Made by a program: the position numbers and the translations under genes. Positions 44,220 through 47,381 of a stretch of DNA of 47,381 nt are shown in pieces; position 1 is the stretch's first letter; every line of letters starts with the position of its first letter. The DNA is taken from positions 1-47,381 of the forward strand of contig JADFQJ010000020.1 in the NCBI GenBank assembly GCA_022561875.1, given 5' to 3'. The notes under the pieces are model-generated. The model did no database searches, was not told the DNA's origin, and saw only the letters and a list, made by a program, of their open reading frames with translations. This DNA comes from Bacteroidota bacterium (lineage in GTDB: Bacteria > Bacteroidota > Bacteroidia > Bacteroidales > VadinHA17).

Positions 44220-45299
44220 ATGGAAGGTTTTCGGATACTTGCAATAAACCCGGGGTCAACATCAACTAAAATTGCAGTTTATCGTAACCAGAAACCCCGT
44301 TACTTAAAAACAGTCCGGCATCCGCTCGATGAGCTTAAGAAGTTTAAAAGGATAGTTGACCAGTTTGGGTTCAGGAAAAAGATCATTCTTGAAGAGCTGG
44401 CAAAAACCGATGTTAAAGTTGAAGATATTTCAGCAGTTGTTGGACGTGGGGGTATACTAAAACCGGTTGAATCAGGGGTATATGAAGTAAATAAAGAGAT
44501 GAGAAAGGATCTGATTGAATGTACATACGGTGAACATGCAAGTAATCTTGGAGGATTGATTGCCTACGATATTGCCAATTCATTTAAAGGTAGAAAAGTC
44601 AGAGCATTTATTACCGATCCTACAGTAGTGGATGAATTCCAGGAAGTTTCAAGGATCTCAGGACATCCGGAATTTAAACGCCGGTCTATATTTCATGCAC
44701 TGAATCATAAAGCTATGGGCCGGGCATATGCCAATTTCCTGGATAGAAAATATGAAGACCTGAACCTGATAATTGTCCATATGGGAGGAGGTATTTCTGT
44801 TGGTGCACATCAGAAAGGCAGAGTGATTGACGCAAATCAGGCTCTCGACGGTGACGGCCCTTTCACTCCGGAACGAAGTGGTACTTTGCCTGCCGCAGAT
44901 CTGGCACGCTTGTGCTTTAGCGGGAAGTATTCCCTGGATGATGTTATGAAAATGATTAAAGGGCAGGGTGGAATGATTGCATATTTAGGTACCAATGATG
45001 CCTATGAGGTGGGATTGAAAGCAGATAGTGGCGATAAAAAAGCAGCCCTCATTCTAAATGCTATGGCTTACCAGATCGCTAAAGAAATTGGTGCAATGGG
45101 CGCTGTTATGAAAGGGAATGTCGATGCCATTATTTTAACGGGAGGGATTGCACATAATAGTACCGTGGTCGATTATATTAAAACTATGGTCGCTCATATC
45201 TCCAAAGTGGTGGTTTACCCCGGCGAAGACGAGATGAAAGCCCTGGTAATGAATACTTTAATGGTCATGACAGGCAGGGTAGAATGTAAAGTGTATTAG
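44220..45299 (+). CDS. buk: Butyrate kinase
   Basis: A 359-residue ASKHA-fold acyl-phosphate kinase. Motifs: AINPGSTSTKIAVYRN (5-20), VGRGGILKPVESGVYEVN, YGEHASNLGGLIA, FITDPTVVDEFQEVSRISGHPE, IVHMGGGISVGAHQKGRVIDANQALDGDGPFTPERSG and LTGGIAHNS. It makes ATP and butyrate from butyryl phosphate, and often acts on branched or longer acids. The ptb-buk pair next to pta-ackA gives two parallel ATP-forming exits from acyl-CoA. Confidence 0.95.
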   Translation: MEGFRILAINPGSTSTKIAVYRNQKPRYLKTVRHPLDELKKFKRIVDQFGFRKKIILEELAKTDVKVEDISAVVGRGGILKPVESGVYEVNKEMRKDLIECTYGEHASNLGGLIAYDIANSFKGRKVRAFITDPTVVDEFQEVSRISGHPEFKRRSIFHALNHKAMGRAYANFLDRKYEDLNLIIVHMGGGISVGAHQKGRVIDANQALDGDGPFTPERSGTLPAADLARLCFSGKYSLDDVMKMIKGQGGMIAYLGTNDAYEVGLKADSGDKKAALILNAMAYQIAKEIGAMGAVMKGNVDAIILTGGIAHNSTVVDYIKTMVAHISKVVVYPGEDEMKALVMNTLMVMTGRVECKVY

Positions 45300-45371
45300 T
45301 TCGAAGTTAGAAGCCGGAATCAGCAACCGGTAACTTTCCTGCTTCTTCTTACTTACTTATTCACCTTCTTC

Positions 45372-46077
45372 CTAAGGCGTACTTCCTGATACCGGAATTA
45401 TTTTCCCGTTGAAATATTTTTGTCCCTTAACCGCAAAATCTGATACCAGGACTGCCATTTCTTTTGCTGTTACAGGCGCTTTGTAACCAGGGAAAGCTTC
45501 TTCCAGCATTTCTGTCTGAGCGGCCCCAAGGGCTAAACAATTAAAAGCAATATTATGCTCCTTATACTCTTCAGCCAGACATTCTGTTAAACATGCAAGA
45601 GCAGCCTTACTGGCACTGTAGTATGCCAACCCCGGAAACTTTGCACTTCCCTGAACACCTCCCATGCTGCTGATGTTTACTATATGACTCCTGCTATTCT
45701 TTCCCATAAGCGGCAGCAATAATCTGATCAGTTGTGCTGGGACAAAGAAGTTAATATTGAAAGTACGTTCTGCCGTGTCGCTGTTTGTTTCCGCAAATGC
45801 GATATTTCGAAGGAAACCGGCATTGTTAATAAGAATATCTACTGATTTCATATGCAGGATAACAAAATCGAAATTTTTCGTTTTTCTTTATGTTCTCAAG
45901 GTTGGTAACCAATGGAATGATTTTTCCCGCCCCGGTATGCCGGCATTCGGTTTTAAGACTTTGTAACTTATCCTTACTCCTTGCAATTACAATAATTTTG
46001 TTCTCTTTATCAGTGGCAAGAATTTTTGCTGTTTCGCGACCAATACCACGACTTGCTCCGGTAATAATAATGTTCAT
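45372..46077 (-). pseudogene. Short-chain dehydrogenase/reductase split by a frameshift
   Basis: The 5' piece (45826-46077) begins MNIIITGASRGIGRETAKIL, the NAD(P) TGxxxGIG motif. The 3' piece (45372-45851) carries DILINNAGFLRN, VNISSMGGVQGSAKFPGLAYYSASKAAL with catalytic Ser, Tyr and Lys, and the C-terminal SDR text. They are in different frames. Removing one A from the run of five at minus-strand 45881-45885 would join NIKK to TKNFDFVILHMKSVDILINNAG and give a full SDR of about 235 residues. So the gene is one base from intact; the change could be a real mutation or a homopolymer error. Confidence 0.8.
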
Positions 46078-46230
46078 AGAGTTTGAAAAGTTCGTAAAGT
46101 TTATGAAGTTTGATAAAGTTAATAAAGTTTGTAAAGAAAAATAAGTAGATTATGTTGAAAGTATTTTTATATTTTTTTATCTTCTTTATTAATAATTCAG
46201 ACTAAAGTCGCATATAAATTTAAATATAGT

Positions 46231-46809
46231 ATGTTGTTGAGAATTAAAAAATTAGCTGTTGCTTCTGTTTTGTTTTTCCTTGTTCTGATGTCTCTGGCTG
46301 CCCGAACCGAAGAAGGGGACAGGTCAGGTAAAGGAAGACGGTACTTTTTTGGTGGAAATTTTGGTTTGCAATTTGGATCGATTACCAATATTGAGGTATC
46401 TCCAATTGCAGGATACCGGCTTCTTCCCTGGTTTTCGATAGCCTCGGGTCCGAAATATCAGTTATATGGCGAGAATTATGCCGGATTCAAGTTCAGTACA
46501 CATATTTACGGAGCAAGAGCATTTGCAAGGATTATGGTTATTGGAGACTTTGATAAGGTCATTCCTCTTGGATTTCACGGCGGATTGTTTGCACATGTTG
46601 AATATGAGGTTTTAAGTCTTGAACGGCAATATTTTGACCTTACCGGCATCGAGGGCCGTTTCTGGCTTAAATCAGTTCTTGTCGGAGGAGGGATAAGTCA
46701 GCCCCTTTCGGAAAGGGTATCAGCAAATATTATGCTCCTTTGGAATCTGAATGAAACACCTAACTCGCTGTACCGAAACCCTATCTTTAGATTTGGGATC
46801 AATTTCTGA
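46231..46809 (+). CDS. Small outer-membrane beta-barrel protein
   Basis: 192 residues. A signal peptide ends near residue 25 (SLAARTEEGD). The rest has eight or so amphipathic strands with aromatic girdles: RYFFGGNFGLQFGSITNIEVSPIAGYRLLPWFSIASGPKYQLYG, ending FRFGINF with a terminal aromatic residue, as in OmpX/OmpA-type or DUF-annotated barrels. No plug or periplasmic domain. I do not recognise a specific family. It stands alone after the SDR pseudogene; the ATG at 46231 follows an AT-rich leader. Confidence 0.72.
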   Translation: MLLRIKKLAVASVLFFLVLMSLAARTEEGDRSGKGRRYFFGGNFGLQFGSITNIEVSPIAGYRLLPWFSIASGPKYQLYGENYAGFKFSTHIYGARAFARIMVIGDFDKVIPLGFHGGLFAHVEYEVLSLERQYFDLTGIEGRFWLKSVLVGGGISQPLSERVSANIMLLWNLNETPNSLYRNPIFRFGINF

Positions 46810-47111
46810 CTACCTTCAAGCGTTAAACGTTATATGTTAGACGTTATATGTTAGACGTTATATGTTAGACGTTTACCCACCTGATAATTCCTTCATTATT
46901 CGATATTCATTATTCATTATTCAATATTTTCCTCTTCTTCTCTTCATATCTTCATATTTGACATTTGCCATCGTTTAGCTCTCAGATCCCAAATTACACT
47001 TTTTGCTCTTCTTTTTTCTTTCTTCACTTTTGCCTTTTGCCTTTTACTTCGCTCTTTACTCACAACTCATCTCTCACCTCTCACCGCTACATACTACATA
47101 CTACATACTAC
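46810..47111. repeat. Gene-free 302-base region of repeats
   Basis: Holds three exact 14-base units (46829-46870), then CGATATTCATTATTC words, a pyrimidine-rich CTTCTTCTCTTCATATC run (46928-46950), TTTGACATTTGCCATC (46953-46968) also present near 23580-23595, and the reverse copy of the AGCGGTGAGAGG module (47051-47088), then TACATACTAC words. No gene is seen. Confidence 0.6.
46829..46870 (+). repeat. Three exact tandem copies of a 14-base unit
   Basis: GTTATATGTTAGAC, repeated at 46829, 46843 and 46857, flanked by partial matches (CGTTAAAC before, GTTTACCC after). The complement of its core, TAACATATAACG, occurs at 27868-27879. Confidence 0.8.
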
Positions 47112-47381
47112 TTACTTCTCTTCATTCTTCCCCCTTACCGATACCTTAAAAACCTCACCCTCTGTACGGGCTATAACAAGCGCCCCTGTGGTATCACTCC
47201 ATACGTTGGTTGCTGTTCTGAACATATCCAGTATCCTGTCAACTGAAATGATCAGCCCGATTGCTTCCAGAGGGAGTCCAATGGCTGATAAGATAATAGT
47301 GATCATTACCATTCCTGCCATAGGTACACCTGCAGCTCCAATAGAAGCCAGCAAGGCGGTTATTACAACCAGCGCCTGTTG
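47112..47381 (-). CDS. Dicarboxylate/amino acid:cation symporter (DAACS), C-terminal part
   Basis: The frame is open to the right edge, so the N-terminal part lies beyond the window; about 90 residues are visible. ITALLASIGAAGVPMAGMVMITIILSAIGLP and LIISVDRILDMFRTATNVWSDTTGALVIAR match the re-entrant loop and final helix of DAACS (GltP/DctA/GltT) carriers, with the NVWSDTTGA cation/substrate motif. It is an inner-membrane Na+ or H+ symporter for glutamate, aspartate or C4-dicarboxylates. The tail (VFKVSVRGKNEEK) is cytoplasmic. Confidence 0.9.
   Translation of the reverse strand, partial: QQALVVITALLASIGAAGVPMAGMVMITIILSAIGLPLEAIGLIISVDRILDMFRTATNVWSDTTGALVIARTEGEVFKVSVRGKNEEK

Noticed and set aside
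46829-46870. Short CRISPR-like array
   Set aside because: The units are directly adjacent with no spacers and only 14 bases long, so this is a tandem repeat.
46965-47246. Forward frame near the right end
   Set aside because: Encoded by pyrimidine-rich repeat text and the antisense of the DAACS symporter gene.
1-47381. tRNA, rRNA, phage or integrated element
   Set aside because: I saw no tRNA or rRNA signature, integrase, transposase, toxin-antitoxin or restriction gene.

Overview
The window looks like a chromosomal segment from a member of the Bacteroidota, probably an anaerobic, Bacteroidales-like fermenter. The evidence is a TonB-dependent receptor with an N-terminal carboxypeptidase-regulatory-like domain, a second protein with the same domain, an ECF sigma factor / membrane protein / DUF4097-like operon, porin-like barrels, a PiT phosphate transporter with a PhoU-like tail, and many TAnnTTTG boxes upstream of genes (the -7 element of Bacteroidota primary-sigma promoters). 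I saw no rRNA, tRNA, phage, transposase gene or CRISPR array.

Layout. 1-4.0 kb: end of an Mth938-like gene, pepD dipeptidase, an isocitrate/isopropylmalate-type dehydrogenase and an HD-fold protein. 4.2-8.7 kb: SLC13 permease, cysQ and an LTA-synthase-like membrane sulfatase, all forward. 8.8-11.0 kb (reverse): ECF sigma factor, membrane protein (possible anti-sigma) and DUF4097-like surface protein, with a small very acidic lipoprotein read divergently. 11.5-14.2 kb (reverse): M28 peptidase lipoprotein and a membrane protein. 14.3-20.6 kb: ABC-2 permease remnant, a Cys/Met-metabolism PLP enzyme, peptide deformylase, a D-threonine aldolase/D-serine dehydratase-type enzyme, YihY and ornithine aminotransferase. 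21-24.8 kb: TonB receptor, small carboxypeptidase-regulatory-like protein and YjbQ. 25.5-27.7 kb: iorAB. 28.1-32.4 kb: porin-like protein, orphan OmpR/PhoB-type response regulator and PiT transporter, plausibly a phosphate-uptake group. 32.8-36.7 kb: gamma-glutamyltransferase, an unrecognised anchored protein and an omega-amidase-like hydrolase. 36.7-45.3 kb: a large FAD/Fe-S D-2-hydroxyacid dehydrogenase, then pta, hbd, ackA, ptb and buk. 45.4-47.4 kb: a frameshifted SDR gene, a small barrel protein and the end of a DAACS symporter.

How the genes fit together. IorAB turns 2-oxo acids from amino acids into acyl-CoAs. Pta/AckA and Ptb/Buk turn acyl-CoAs into acids with ATP gain. Hbd belongs to the C4 branch, and the FAD/Fe-S enzyme would oxidise D-lactate or another 2-hydroxyacid. 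With dipeptidase, GGT, ornithine aminotransferase and the amidase, this suggests peptide and amino-acid fermentation (inference).

The most unusual content lies between the genes. Several families of short dispersed repeats recur in both orientations: a palindromic composite element whose two halves appear in swapped order at two loci and which has 10-bp direct repeats around one copy; a 30-45 bp module present three times, once supplying the last codons and stop of iorB; a module shared by the ends of two intergenic regions; degenerate word tracts (CCCGTAAC, GTGCCTAAAG, GTTATATGTTAGAC, TGGAATA); and a perfectly nested three-way-junction palindrome. Some of these run into gene 3' ends.
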